64,000 nt of DNA from Neovahlkampfia damariscottae (GCA_016618085.1 JABLTG010000061.1:1-64000), one strand, 5' to 3'; positions 45,501-56,560 are shown, counted from the first letter of the stretch. The notes: generated by a model not told the origin, from the sequence alone. Numbers and translations are program-made.

Positions 45501-47007
45501 AATTAATTTCTTGTTCCTTTTCATTTCTTAATTTCATCATTTCATCATTTATATTGTCAATTTCTTTTTCCTTTTCATTTTTAATATTGTTAATTTCTTT
45601 TTCCTTTTCATTCAATAAATTAATATTCTTCCCTTTTTCTTCTTTTAATTCAATCATTTCATCATTCAATAAATTAATTTCTTGTTCCTTTTCTTCTCTT
45701 AATTTCATCATTTCATCATTTATATTTTTGATTTCCTTGTTCTTTTCATCATTCAATAAATTAATTTCATTTTCCTTTTCATCTCTTAATTTCTTCATTT
45801 CATCATTTATATTTTTGATTTCCTTATTCTTTTCATCATTCAATAAATTAATTTCCTTATTCTTTTCAACTTTCATTTTCATCATTTCATCATTAATATT
45901 ATCAATTTCTTTTTGTTTTTTCTTTAATTTTTCATTTTCATCATTTAATTTTTCATCATATTCCACTTTCAATTTATCATTATTCACTTTCATTTTTTGT
46001 ACTTTATCATCCATTTCTTTTTTTAATTTCATCATTTCATCATTTTTCAATTTTTCAAAATTTTCTTTTAATTTCATCAATTCATCATCTTTTTCTTTTT
46101 TTAAATTTTCATTTAATTGTTTTTCTTTTTCAATTTTAATTTTCAAATCAAATGTTTTATCTTCAAATAATTTTTTTTCTTTTTCTAAAAGTTGAATTGA
46201 ATTTTCTTTGTTTAATAATTTCTTTTCAAAAGAATCAACTTTTTCTTTTAAATAATCAATTTGTTTCATTAAATCTTGTTCTGTCTTTGATACATCTTTC
46301 ATTGATTCTAATTCTTTTATTCTTTTTTGTAATTCAACTATTTTATTTAATTCATTTACATTTGAACTGGATTGTCTTTGTTTTGGAAATAAATCTATTA
46401 ATACTTTAATTAAATATTATTGTTTACTAAAACTTGATTTTCTTTCTTTTTTAAAACTACCAGTAAAAGAAGATGAATTTGGATCATTACCACCTGAATC
46501 TAAACCAAAAGAAAGTTCATCTTCACCTTCACCATCAAAATGTGAACTTAATGCTAAATCATTATTCAAACTTGATTTCATTGTTAAATTTAAAATAACT
46601 TCTTTTTTTCCAACTTTGATTGGTATTTTATTTTCAGTTAAATTTTCTTCAACTTGTTCATTTATTATTTTAGTTAAATCTAATTCTCCATTTCCTATCA
46701 TTTTTTTCTTTTGTTTTTCATCAATACATTCTAATTTAAATTCTAATTTTGAACCAACAAATGTTCCTTTCTTTTCTTTGAACATTGTAGTGGATAATTC
46801 AAATGAGTTATTGAACTCTAATTTTCCATTATTTATTGATACTACTTCAGTTTTGTTTGAATGTTTTGCACCTCTTTTCCATGTAATTTGAAAGTTAGAT
46901 TTTTCATTTATTTTAGCATCTTTGAATACCTTTTCAAACTCAATGATATTTTTGATATCAAATTTGAATGAGTACTTTATTTTTACTGCTCCTAATTTTG
47001 ATAACAT
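42580..47007 (-). CDS. NT-C2 / long coiled-coil / DIL-domain adaptor protein
   Basis: Four exons: 47007-46428, 46394-43007, 42970-42847, 42810-42580, giving 1440 aa. Residues 1-150 read as an NT-C2 domain (EEIG1/EHBP1 type: VKIKYSFKFDIKNIIEF, ITWKRGAKHSNKT, FELSTTMF, GNGELDLTKII). A coiled coil of roughly 800 residues follows; within it, about 45200-45950, a unit close to NDEMMKLREEKEKEI is repeated more than ten times. The C-terminal 330 residues form a DIL (dilute) domain: ILSFWLNSIYQLLNLL, SARGVHIKMYISLLEQWF, and, across the last introns, EMFKYSRQVSDVLI and EDIRKDICPSLNLNQISKI. DIL and NT-C2 domains bind small GTPases or vesicle adaptors, so a membrane tether linking to actin is likely. 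Confidence 0.92.
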
Positions 47008-47148
47008 TGGTAAACAAAAGTTTGTGGTTTGAGAAAATGCACCAATGAGACTATTTTGTGTTAGAAAGGTACCTTAAATAGGTCCTGTTATGAGTCCTTC
47101 AGTTGAGATTTTTATTCTCACAAAAAATCTAGTGAGACATGGGCAATT

Positions 47149-47235
47149 CGTCTCATAATGAAAATAAACGTTAGTTTTCAACTTAAAGTGTAGTTTATAA
47201 TTTTATTATAGCAATTAGACAATAAGTGATGTGAT
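47149..47235. repeat. Dispersed intergenic element, copy B
   Basis: GGGCAATTCGTC at about 47150, AATAAACGTTAGTTTTCAA at 47163-47181 and CAATAAGTG at about 47220 reproduce, in the same order, the blocks of copy A at 35878-35990, with extra bases between the second and third blocks. Like copy A it lies 5' of a broken plus-strand gene. Nothing else in the 290-base spacer upstream of that gene is recognisable apart from a CCAAT box near 47040. Confidence 0.55.
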
Positions 47236-47299
47236 TAACAATAACTAAGTTTTGATTTTTACACTTGACACATCATGCATAGAACAACCAATCAGCTCA

Positions 47300-47995
47300 T
47301 GTCCAAGAAAAAGAAAACAGACCAAAAAATCAAAAAAATGGAAAAGCCACTCGAAGATTTATCAGTGACCCAAAAAGAAGAGAAAACTGAAAAGAATCAA
47401 AGTCTAAACGAAACAAATACTCAAAGTTTAGAATTGATGGTTCAAGAATGAATTGATATGGATAAAAGGCTGTTTGACCAGTTATTGCAAGAAAACAAAA
47501 CCTTAAAATTGAAAAAGATTCATTAACAAAACTTAGAGGCGCATTGCAAAATAATTTGCAAAATTGTCAAACATTGATTTTGGAAAAATCTCAAACTACT
47601 TCAAAGGAAATAGAAACTCTACAAAGAGAAAATGAAATTCTGAAGAGCAAAAATGAGAAACTTGTTAAAGAAGTTAATCAATTGAAAATGACCATTGTTA
47701 TTTTCATATCACTTCCCATTTTTTCTATGGTCATTTTCAATTGAAATTGGAAAACTTAGATAAAACAGAAGTTACAGATGATCAAATCAAACTCTATTTT
47801 GAACAAACTTAAAGTAGAGGAGTATTTTGATGATTACTTTTCAGGTATCAATTGTATAATTGATTTGAATAAGAAAATGTCAAAAAAAAAGAAAATTGTT
47901 TTCATTCAAAGTTCATTCTTCAAAACTGGGTTTTTATTGAAACATTCACGTTTTAAGTTGAAGCCTCTTATTACTGATTACAACATTATTGCCTA
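47300..47995 (+). pseudogene. Broken coiled-coil/RRM-like gene
   Basis: An ATG just after CCAATC (47287-47292) opens a Lys-rich ORF (MSKKKKTDQKIKK...) that reaches TGA at 47449-47451. Coding signal continues in frame (MDKRLFDQLLQENKTLK), then in another frame (LRGALQNNLQNCQTL, QRENEILKSKNEKLVKEVNQL), then, after a perfect inverted repeat, EVTDDQIKLYFEQ and VEEYFDDYFSGINCIIDLNK. The last pieces resemble the start and RNP1 side of an RRM (DDQIKxYFEQxGKVEE). At least three breaks are needed, so this is a decayed gene, or one badly hit by indels. A coiled coil followed by an RRM is also the plan of LINE ORF1 proteins, so a LINE remnant is an alternative. Confidence 0.5.
47679..47743. repeat. Perfect 17-bp inverted repeat (hairpin)
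   Basis: CAATTGAAAATGACCAT at 47679-47695 is repeated exactly inverted at 47727-47743 (ATGGTCATTTTCAATTG), with a 31-base loop. It interrupts the coiled-coil coding signal: the frame is good up to VNQLK and resumes as LENLDK immediately after, so the hairpin looks inserted, perhaps by templated duplication. Confidence 0.75.
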
Positions 47996-48157
47996 ATTAC
48001 AAATTTATTGTCGAAATTTGAAACAATCACGTTATAAAAATCTTTGATTTTCTCTTCAAAAAAACTGTTTGGTTTTGATTGGCACAGTTGCCCAATCAAT
48101 ATTATTAAAAGAATTTCGGAAAAATTCAAACTTATGTTATTGTTCTCAAAATTTTAT

Positions 48158-50272
48158 TTAATCAACTTCTTCCATTAAAGATTCACCTTCATCTTTTGTG
48201 TCTTCTGAAAGGGATGGCATTTCTTCTTCTTGTTTTTCATCTTCTTCAATCATTAAACCTAATTTAATCATTCTGAAAATTCTATCAGCGTATTTTGTTG
48301 GTTCATCTAATGAGAATCCTGAAGTTAAGAGTGAAGTTTCAAATAACAACCAGATCAAATCTTTTACATGTTTTTCTGTACCTCCTGTTGCAGCTCTTTT
48401 TTTTAATTCTGAAATGATTGGATTTGTTGGATTGATTTCCATTGTTTTTTTTGATGACATGTATGAAGACATTGATGAATCTTTTAAAGCTTGAGCTTTC
48501 ATAATTCTTTCCATATTTGCAGTCCATCCGTATTCACCTGTAACTAAACAAACTGGTGAGTTGTCCATACGATCAGAAACAACAACTTTTTCAACTTTAT
48601 CTTGAAGGACTTCTTTCATTAATTTACAAAGTTCTTCATATGATTTTTTAAGTTCTTCTTTTGCAGCTTTTTCTTCTTCTGTTTCTTCAAATGTCAAACC
48701 TTCTTTTGTAACTGAAACTAATTTTTTTTCTTCATAATCTTTTAATTGTTGAACTGCGTATTCATCAATTGGATCAACCATGTATAAAACTTCATAACCT
48801 CTTTTTTTACATTGTTCAAGAAATGGTGAATTTGAAACAGCTTTTAATGATTCACCAGTGATATAATAAATATCTTTTTGATCTTTTTTCATTCTTGTAA
48901 CATAATCTTTTAAACTTGTTAATTCATCAACTGAATGTGTTGAGTTATATCTTAATAATTCTGAAATTGTTGCTTTGTTTGATTGATCTTCGTGAATACC
49001 TAATTTAATATTTTTTGAAAAATGTTCATAAAATGTTTTGTAGTCATCTTTGTTTTCTTCTGCCATTTCTTTAAACATTTCTAAACATTTTTTAACAATA
49101 TTCTTTTTGATTGCTTTTAACATTCTATTTTGTTGTAAAGTTTCTCTTGAAATATTTAATGGTAAATCTTCTGAATCAACAATTCCTTTAATGAAATTTA
49201 ACCATTCTGGAATAATATCTTCACAGTTATCCATAATGAATACTCTTTTAACATATAATTTGATGTTGTTTGATTTCTTTTTTGGTTCAAATAAATCAAA
49301 TGGTGCTCTTTTTGGACAGAATAACATTGCTGTAAAATCAACTGATCCTTCAACTGAAAAATGTTTGACTGTTAAATGTTCTTCCCAATCATTTGTTAAG
49401 TTTTTATAAAAAGCAGCATATTCTTCTTTTTTAACTTCTTTTGGATCTTGAAGCCAGAGTGGTTTTGTTTTGTTAAGTAATTCCCATTCATGTGTAACTT
49501 CTTTGATTTTTTTTGTTTTTTTTTCTTTATTTTCTTCAACTTCTTCAATTTTAACTTCATCATCATCTTTTTTTTCTTCTTCTTCTTTTTTTTCTTCTGT
49601 AGCTTCTTCATCTTCAACTTCTTTTTCTGTTGTTTTTTCTGTATAAAGTGAAATTGGATAATTGATAAATTCAGAGTGTTTTTTAACTAAATCTGTAATT
49701 TTTTTTTCTTCTAAAAATTCTAATTGATCATCTTTTAAGTATAAATCAATTCTTGTTCCTCTATTAAGTTGTTCTCCTTCAGTGTCATGTGTAATATAAT
49801 AAACACCACCAGCTGTTGATTCCCATTTATATTGTTCATCATCGTTGTGTTTTGTTGTAACAACAACTTTGTCAGCAACTAAATAAGCTGAATAAAAACC
49901 AACACCAAATTGACCGATCATGTTTACGTCAGTAGCACCTGATTGTAAAGCTTCCATGAATTTTTTTGTTCCTGAGCTAGCAATTGTACCAAGGCAAGCA
50001 ATAAGATCTGATTTTGTCATACCGACACCTGAATCAATGAGTGAAAGTACTTTGTGTTCTTTATCTGGAATAATTTTGATTTCAAAGTTTTTTCCACTAT
50101 CCAAAACTTTTTCGTCTTGGTATGAACCGTATTTGATTTTATCTAAAGCATCTGAAGAGTTGGAAATTAATTCTCTTAAAAAGATGTCTTTGTTTGAGTA
50201 GAAAGTGTTGATGATTAAACTCATCAATTGATTGATTTCAGCTTGAAATTTGAATTCTTCTTTTTCAGTCAT
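48158..50272 (-). CDS. HSP90: Heat shock protein 90, cytosolic
   Basis: A single exon of 704 aa, the full usual length. The GHKL ATPase domain shows [46 protein letters not shown], and [15 protein letters not shown] Lys/Glu-rich charged linker lies near residues 215-265. The middle domain has [24 protein letters not shown] and the catalytic-loop [14 protein letters not shown]. The C-terminus ends in MEEVD, the TPR-cochaperone tail that marks the cytosolic form. It is intronless, as often in stress genes. The TPR-macrodomain protein in this window could be a client-side partner, though nothing shows this directly. The upstream region carries repeated CGGAA pentamers. Confidence 0.99.
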   Translation of the reverse strand: MTEKEEFKFQAEINQLMSLIINTFYSNKDIFLRELISNSSDALDKIKYGSYQDEKVLDSGKNFEIKIIPDKEHKVLSLIDSGVGMTKSDLIACLGTIASSGTKKFMEALQSGATDVNMIGQFGVGFYSAYLVADKVVVTTKHNDDEQYKWESTAGGVYYITHDTEGEQLNRGTRIDLYLKDDQLEFLEEKKITDLVKKHSEFINYPISLYTEKTTEKEVEDEEATEEKKEEEEKKDDDEVKIEEVEENKEKKTKKIKEVTHEWELLNKTKPLWLQDPKEVKKEEYAAFYKNLTNDWEEHLTVKHFSVEGSVDFTAMLFCPKRAPFDLFEPKKKSNNIKLYVKRVFIMDNCEDIIPEWLNFIKGIVDSEDLPLNISRETLQQNRMLKAIKKNIVKKCLEMFKEMAEENKDDYKTFYEHFSKNIKLGIHEDQSNKATISELLRYNSTHSVDELTSLKDYVTRMKKDQKDIYYITGESLKAVSNSPFLEQCKKRGYEVLYMVDPIDEYAVQQLKDYEEKKLVSVTKEGLTFEETEEEKAAKEELKKSYEELCKLMKEVLQDKVEKVVVSDRMDNSPVCLVTGEYGWTANMERIMKAQALKDSSMSSYMSSKKTMEINPTNPIISELKKRAATGGTEKHVKDLIWLLFETSLLTSGFSLDEPTKYADRIFRMIKLGLMIEEDEKQEEEMPSLSEDTKDEGESLMEEVD

Positions 50273-50342
50273 TGTGTTACTTGTTTTCTTTTTTTTTGAG
50301 GTTAGTGCAAAAACAATTGGAAAAATCTATTTAAACCCTCAT

Positions 50343-50488
50343 GAATTCCGAAATACAAATACGATTGGATCATCCAACAAAATTGAACCATTCCGGTCCA
50401 ATCAAAAAATTCCGTAAAGAAAACAATTATTTTTTGAAGAAATTTTGCATTTCCGACGTAAAATTAATTTTAATTTCCGAAATTCCGC
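50343..50488 (-). promoter_or_regulatory. HSP90 upstream region with CGGAA repeats and CCAAT boxes
   Basis: Between the HSP90 ATG and the PHD gene, ATTCCG/TTCCG (CGGAA on the HSP90 strand) occurs at about 50345, 50391, 50410, 50451, 50475 and 50482, twice as near-palindromes (TTTCCGAAATTCCG). This resembles a heat-shock-element variant built from GAA/TTC units with atypical spacing. Two CCAATC-type boxes (about 50364 and 50397) lie among them. The regulatory role is inferred. Confidence 0.4.
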
Positions 50489-50539
50489 AAAAATTTTTCT
50501 CCCTGGTTTTGATCTGAAAAAAAATTGAGTTTAACAAAT

Positions 50540-51599
50540 TCAAGGATTATTTATTTGAAAAATATCATATTCATCTGAAGTAACTCTTGTATCTTGATTT
50601 TTTGTATTTCTTTTTTTCTGTGGGTTTTCTTCGTCATGAAAAGAAATTGCCCTTTTTTCTTTTCTTCTTTTTAATGTATGCAACACTTCTAACTTTAAAT
50701 TTAAAAAAAGAGAATTTTCGTAGGAAGGCAAATTATCATTCCAATAACTTTGATTTAAAATAGAATTCAATGGATCTTGCAACCTATTTGTTGTTTTCTG
50801 ATATTCTTTATAATGTTGTTGTTGTGTTTCAGATATTGTTTCTTTTTGTTGTGTTCTTTCTTTTCTATACAATTGACTTTTCTTTTCTTTTTGTTCTTCT
50901 GTTTCAATTTGTTGTTCATCTTCATCTTGTTCATTTATTAAAATTAAATTATTATCATTCTCGTTATATCGAACAATTGATCCATCTTGATGACGACAAT
51001 AAAATGTACCATCACCTACAAAATGCTTGTCATCTAAAACTTGAAGCTTTTTATTGTTAAAAATCAAAATTCTTTTTTTTTTACGTTAGAAATGAGAAAT
51101 GGATAAAATTTATTTTCAAGATGATCAATTTCTGTACCTGAATAATTGTTTTTTTTTTAGAAAAATAAATGAAAATACATTTTGGACAATACCATTTCCC
51201 TGCAGGAACAAAACTTTCAGGTAAACCTGAACAAACTGTGTGAAATGTATTTGGACAATTATCACAAATCATTAATAATCCACCTTTTCTACATTTAAAA
51301 CAAACATCTTCATTAACAAAAGAATGATCAGGTGCATCTTTTTTATAATCATGTTCTGCTGCTTTCATTGCTCCAATAATATTTTTTCTTGTATCTAATT
51401 TGAAATAATTTAATTTAACTTCTTCATATAATTTCATGCCTTTTGATGAAATCCAAAACCATTCATCATTAAAAGTTTCATCACTTTGATAATATTTGAC
51501 GAAATAAAGGTTTAGTTTGCTGTCGCTTCTGTAAACTCGACAAGGCCACAGAAATGATTTGTTAGGATGAACTGACCAATATAAATTCCCAATATTCAT
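50540..51599 (-). CDS. PHD-finger protein with N-terminal PWWP/Tudor-like region
   Basis: Three exons: 51599-51179, 51137-51085, 51046-50540 (introns 41 and 38 nt), 326 aa. The N-terminal NLYWSVHPNKSFLWPCRVYR followed by YFVKYYQSDETFNDEWFWI reads like a PWWP or Tudor-type reader. Residues about 100-145 are a PHD finger: CFKCRKGGLLMICDNC, TFHTVCSGLPE, KWYCPKC, with the first intron inside the last CPKC codon. A Gln/Glu-rich, then basic tail follows, probably nuclear. It is a chromatin reader by type; the histone mark is unknown. The ATG at 51599 was chosen over an upstream TTG. It is divergent from the SPRY gene, sharing CCAAT at 51652. Confidence 0.88.
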
Positions 51600-51663
51600 T
51601 CTCAATCCTTTGACAACTGTTAGAAAACTCTTTTGATTTGAGGGATTTCAACCAATTAAAATA

Positions 51664-52335
51664 ATGTATTTTTATGATGAAGAAGAAAATTATCAGTGTC
51701 GATTCACAGACTTGAACATATCAAATAAAAATGAATTTTCACCAACAAAAGAATATTTTGTTTCGGTTCTCCAAATTAAGTTACCACAAGAAAAAGTTTC
51801 TGGAAATCAAAGTAGAAGTATTGAACAAAATTCATTGTACTTTGAAATAACTTTAAATAATTGTACAATTGATAAAATGTATTATCCTGAGATTGGTGTT
51901 GGATTTAATGATACTTCTATATTTGATCTAAATATTATTCAACCAACTTTTGTGGGATGGGACAGACATTCAGTTGGATTTCATTTTGATAATGGTGGAT
52001 TTTATGATAATAGTGGTACAGGTGAACCTAAAATATCAAAATATAGAGGATATAAAGGAATTACTATTGGAGTTTGTTGGGATTTAAAAAATGATAAAAT
52101 ATTTTTTACTAGAAATGGAAGAATAATGAAAAATGAAAATAAAAAAATTGAAATGAAGAGAAATTATATTAAACATAAATTATATCCAACAATAACATGT
52201 AGAAATGATTTAAATATTTCATATTCAATTAATTTTGGAGATGATGTTTCAATCAATCCATTCAAATTTGAATTATTCAATTTGAAGACTATGAATTTAA
52301 CAAATGATTTTTGTGATGTATTAATTATGAACTAA
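51664..52335 (+). CDS. SPRY-domain protein
   Basis: A single exon of 223 aa, almost wholly one SPRY domain: YFEITLNNCT, EIGVGFNDTS, VGWDRHSVGFHFDNGGFYD, YKGITIGVCWDLKNDKIFF, TRNGR, LYPTITCRN and YSINFGDDVSINPFKFEL. The motif order and the GWD..SxGFHxDNG form are those of RanBPM/HECT-associated SPRY proteins, a protein-binding fold. There is no partner domain (no LisH or B-box), so the binding role is all that can be said. It starts ten bases after a CCAAT box (51652) shared with the PHD gene. Beyond its stop, a 150-base spacer on the minus strand encodes a short hydrophobic stretch with no start. Confidence 0.9.
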   Translation: MYFYDEEENYQCRFTDLNISNKNEFSPTKEYFVSVLQIKLPQEKVSGNQSRSIEQNSLYFEITLNNCTIDKMYYPEIGVGFNDTSIFDLNIIQPTFVGWDRHSVGFHFDNGGFYDNSGTGEPKISKYRGYKGITIGVCWDLKNDKIFFTRNGRIMKNENKKIEMKRNYIKHKLYPTITCRNDLNISYSINFGDDVSINPFKFELFNLKTMNLTNDFCDVLIMN

Positions 52336-52476
52336 TTTTTAATGCACTATCAATAATAAAAATTAAACACATTAAGAATAATAAAAATATAATCCCCAAA
52401 AATAAACAAATAATACCAGTACCACAACATCCAATTCCTAAAATACTATTATTCAAATTAAAAGTAATCTAATTTT

Positions 52477-54512
52477 TTACAATTTTGATTTTATTGATCT
52501 TGTTTCTAATACTTGATCTTTTGTTTGAATTTCACTTTCTTTTAATGAATTACTCAATAAATAATCATGATATTCCCATGAAATAATAAATCTTGAATAT
52601 GTATCTGATAAATTAATTCTAACAGTCATTTCAATCTTTTCTAATATTTCATTTTCAAATGATTCACTTTTAAATTTTTCATCAAATTCTTTAATTTGAC
52701 TACCGGGTAAATTAACTTCTAATTCTGAATTTGATCCATCAAAATACATTGATTTCATTTTCTTTAAATGTTCTTTTCTTTCTTCAAAATCTTTAATTTC
52801 ATAAAAATGATGAATATCAAAGAAACATTTAACATTTTCAGATGAAAATTCTGAGTAGAAAATAAGAATATATTAAGAATATATTTTACCTGATTCGGAG
52901 AAATCTAAAAATAGATTACTCAATGTTTTATCATGAAATAATTCATCAAGTTTTTCTTCCTTTATTTTTTTTCTAAATAATCTTCTAATCATTTCAAATA
53001 AAGTAAGAATGATTAAAACTCCTGAAGTTGAAATAAAGAAAATATAAGGCCAAATAATACCATAAAGAGCAGTTACAACTAATAAGAAATAAATTAAAAT
53101 ATCAAATCAAATTACATGAATCTCTATTAGTTTCTCTTGATATTACATTTAAAATCCAAACAAAAAATGAAATTGGAATTAAAATATAATATTGAAGTCT
53201 AAAATAAAATCTATCTTCTCTCCATAAAAATTTTAAAATTTGAAATGGTAAACTAAATATATTTAATTTTAAATTACCAATTTTTAAATCATATAAAATT
53301 TTATAAAATGTTGAAGAAATATCAAAAACAAAACAACAAAAATAAATTAAAATAACAATTAAAGATAATATAATTAATATAATTAAATATATAATTCGAC
53401 CAATTAAATATGATATTTGTGGTATCACTTGTGGAAATACAAATAATGAAGTTACAATTGAAATTAAAATAAAATGAATAATTAAAATAAATGGTAACCA
53501 AATAATGAATGGATTATTAAATAATTTTAATATTTTAAAATACCATTTTAATTTTTCTCCTTTTTTTGATACTTTTATTCTTTGTCTTGATAAATCAATT
53601 AAAATAATGAATCGAATTAAATTTAAAGGTAAAATAAAATATAATGTAAAAACTAATGACTCTGAAAGATTATCTAAAAAATATGCCCAAAATGTTGATT
53701 GAAATTGAAATGTACTAAATAAATATGATTTTAGACATAATCTTAAAACTAAATAAAAACAACAAATAAATGGTAAAAATCCATATAATCTTATAGGTTT
53801 GAAATATAAGATTAAAAGATTGAAAATTGAAAAAATAATTAAAATAAGTAAACTAACTGATAAAAAAAAAAATTAAAAAAGAAAAAGGTATTCCAATACC
53901 TGTATATACAGCTGGATGATAAAATTCTAATGTATCTAATGGTCTTGAACATTCATAGTATTGTTTAAGTCCAGTTTGTGAAAACGATTCAATTGGTTTA
54001 GGTACAATTATCACATTAAATTTATTTTTATATGGTTTTTGTTGATAATTTGAACCAAATGCAATTGAAAGTTTTCCACTTTTTATATCATCAAGATTTA
54101 CATTAGTTGCAATTGGTAGTGGATTGGGTAATTTAATAACATGTTTCATCATGTTGTATGAAAAAAAACCTTCATACTTATCTGTAGCTATACCTGGAAT
54201 GTAAATACCAGCAGAAGCACCATTTAACTGAATTACACTTACTGCACTGTTCTCGTGTTGAAAAATGTTTAATGTAATATAAAGTCCAAATAATGGATTA
54301 TTCAAATCATTGGCTATTGTGATAAAATGGTAACCAAATTTCGCTCTTGATTTTATGCTTATAAAAGATGTATTATTTGAAGATCTGTATCTTATGTCAT
54401 AATTCTCCACACAAACACCAAAATCATTTATTGTTGTACTTTGTGTGAATATGAAAGCTACAAGGTGAAGGAAAGCCACAAAAAGTATTTTCACTTTAGT
54501 TGTCGTTGGCAT
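52477..54512 (-). CDS. Seven-transmembrane receptor with C-terminal RGS domain
   Basis: Four exons: 54512-53900, 53856-53116, 53078-52890, 52850-52477, giving 638 aa. A signal peptide (about 1-24, ending FIFTQS) leads to an extracellular domain of about 165 residues with few cysteines. About seven hydrophobic segments follow (residues about 198-470). The C-terminal 135 residues are an RGS domain: LFLDFSESEFSSENVKCFFD (family F..FL..E.S.ENI.FW.), the SELEVNLPGSQIKEF helix, and LSDTYSRFIISWEYHDYL. RGS domains speed GTP hydrolysis by G-alpha. The 7TM-RGS fusion recalls plant AtRGS1, so a receptor that switches a G protein off, or is self-limiting, is likely. The ligand is unknown. It is divergent from cytochrome b561. 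Confidence 0.88.
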
Positions 54513-54671
54513 TTTCTTTGTGCACTGAAACTATTGGACAATTTTCAAAAATTTATTGGCCAATCAATGAGGAAGTTGAAATAATAACAAATTTATTTTC
54601 TCAAGAAATAATTTCGGATTCCACAGTTAAAATTGATGAAAAATGAAAATTTTTTCCTCCAATCAAATAAA

Positions 54672-55354
54672 ATGTTGTCCTTCTTGAAGAAATGCACCAA
54701 CAAAGTGAAAACTTTCGGAAAAAGATTCAACTCCACAAATAGTACTGAAGTGAATTCTTACTCCAAGTCATTACAATTCTTTCATTGGTTTCAGGCTATT
54801 GGAATTACAGGCTTGGTTGTTTCGGGATACAAATCATCAACAATGAGAGGAAAGTTAACTGATGAAGAAAAAAAAATGAAGAGTAAATTAATGAATTTAC
54901 ATAAATCATTTGGCCTACTGATGCTAGGCGCATTATTTCCACGTTTATTTTTCAGATTGACAACAAAGATTCCTAAAGCTCCTAAAGGACCAAAATGGGA
55001 ACAACTTGCAGGAAATGTGACACACACAGCACTTTATGGAGCTGTAATAGTCATGCCTATAACAGGTGTGACATTTGGATATTTATCAGGGTGAGATAAT
55101 TTTATTTTTGACCTCATATTAGATTTGGACTTCCATTTTTTGGTTTGAAAATTGAAGGAGCAACAAAAGAAATCAGAGATAAAGAATCATCAAAAACTTT
55201 AAAAACAAATGCATTTAAAATTCATCAAAAAGTAGGAACAGCACTCGAATTTTTAATTCCAGTTCATATCGGTGCAGTTGGATTTCATTATTTAGTTAGA
55301 GGTGAAAATATATTAAAAAGAATGAATATATTTTCAAAAACAATTGGTAAATAA
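54672..55354 (+). CDS. Cytochrome b561, bacterial type, probably mitochondrial
   Basis: Two exons, 54672-55090 and 55123-55354 (intron 32 nt), 216 aa. The N-terminal 25 residues (MLSFLKKCTNKVKTFGKRF..) are basic and hydrophobic, ending RFNST, as in mitochondrial presequences. Four membrane segments follow with heme-ligand histidines: SLQFFHWFQAIGITGLVVSGY, NLHKSFGLLMLGALFPRLF, HTALYGAVIVMPITGVTFGYLSG and, after the intron, KIHQKVGTALEFLIPVHIGAVGFH. These are the four-helix plan of YceJ-type cytochrome b561, which moves electrons between quinone and a partner. The start ATG lies ten bases after CCAATC, which decides it over an upstream ATG at 54633. Its stop is one base from the oppositely oriented oxidoreductase gene. 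Confidence 0.9.
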
Positions 55355-55355
55355 T

Positions 55356-56526
55356 TTATATTTTCAAAACAACTTTTTCTTTTTTTTCTTTTCTTTTTTC
55401 AAATGCATCATTGATTTTATCTAGAGGATAAGTTTTAAATTTTTTGAATTCAATTTCTTTCTTTTCATGTAATTCACTTAAGAATTTTAAATCATCTTTA
55501 TTTGGTGAAAGTGAATATAATTTTGGTGCTCTTGTAAAGATATAACTCTTGAATTTTGATATTCCAAATGATATCATTTTAAAATAACTTATAGGTTCCG
55601 CATGTCCAATTTGTACAATTTTTCCTTTTTTTTTTAAATTAGTTTTCAATATTTTTTGTATATTTTTATTTGATTTAAAATCCAAAATTAAATCAAAATC
55701 TTCATCAACTATATTTGATAATCTATAATTTCAGTTAATAATAAAATTACTCTTCATAATCATATAATTCATCTATTTTTGTCTCAAATAATATATTTTT
55801 AAAATTTTCTTTTTTTGAAACACCAACAATTTCACATCCAAATAATTTTGCTAAATTTATTGAATATCTATGACATTTAATATTAATATATATCATACTT
55901 TGCTATATTTCCTGCTGCACCAATAATAATTATCTTTTTCATTTCCTTTTCTTTATCAAAATTGATTCCACCATAATTTCTTAATGATTGTAATGATGTT
56001 AATCCTATTGTAGGTATCAAACTAACTTCTTCAAAGCTAATATTTTTAGGTTTTGAACATAATTCTGATTCTTTAAAAACTGAATAATTTGAAAAGGTTC
56101 CTCCTTTGCTATTCAAACCAAATACTTCCTCTCCAATTTTAAAATCTTTGACATTCTTCCCAATTTTAATAACCTTTCCTGAGGCATCTACAGTCTTTTA
56201 GTGAATTCATTCACGAACCTGTGCCAAGACAAAACGGAAACTTAATTTTAAAAAAAGTATGAAACCATTTTTCTTGTATTTTAATATCTTTTGATCATTT
56301 AAATATTTAATTTTCAAACCATTTGAAGTTATAGATGAACAATTCACTGAAATCAAAACTATTTCTTTAATCTTTTTTTTTTTTACAAAGTACCTTCGTC
56401 GTCTTTAATATCTTCATCTAAATTTTCATTCATTAATTCTAAAGGAGAGTTATAATCTCTCAGTACCATTTTACTTTTGACAATGGCAGCATAAAATTTT
56501 TGTTTTATTCCAAATTGATTTCCCAT
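55356..56526 (-). CDS. Zinc-type alcohol dehydrogenase/quinone oxidoreductase (MDR), one junction unresolved
   Basis: Six exons are proposed: 56526-56394, 56364-56266, 56240-56219, 56187-55899, 55867-55751, 55722-55356. The product follows the MDR plan of the RTN4IP1/quinone oxidoreductase group: IVLISVNCSSITSNGLKI, FPFCLGTDASGKVIKIGKNVK, FKIGEEVFG, TIGLTSLQSLRNYG, the Rossmann IIIIGAAGNIA, and EIVGVSKKENF, FDLILDF. The zinc ligands are absent. Joining exon 2 to the 22-nt exon 3 leaves one extra base, so either an indel is present or the donor is unusual. The start follows CCAATCA directly and lies only 34 bases from the gamma-tubulin stop. The gene ends one base from the cytochrome b561 stop. 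Confidence 0.75.
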
Positions 56527-56560
56527 TGATTGGTCAATTCCAAAAAAATAAAATTTATTT

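Noticed and set aside
45260-46195. 311-codon plus-strand ORF antisense to the coiled coil
   Set aside because: It is the mirror of a low-complexity Lys/Glu/Met repeat, reads as Ser/Phe/Ile only, and has no motif or promoter box.
52336-52440. Hydrophobic minus-strand stretch (GIGCCGTGIICLF...) beyond the RGS gene end
   Set aside because: It looks membrane-like and follows an AG, but no donor in the RGS exon gives the right phase and there is no ATG.
56241-56265. AT-AC or other minor intron to fix the MDR frame
   Set aside because: The junction has ordinary GT and AG ends; one extra base is more simply an indel than a rare intron type.
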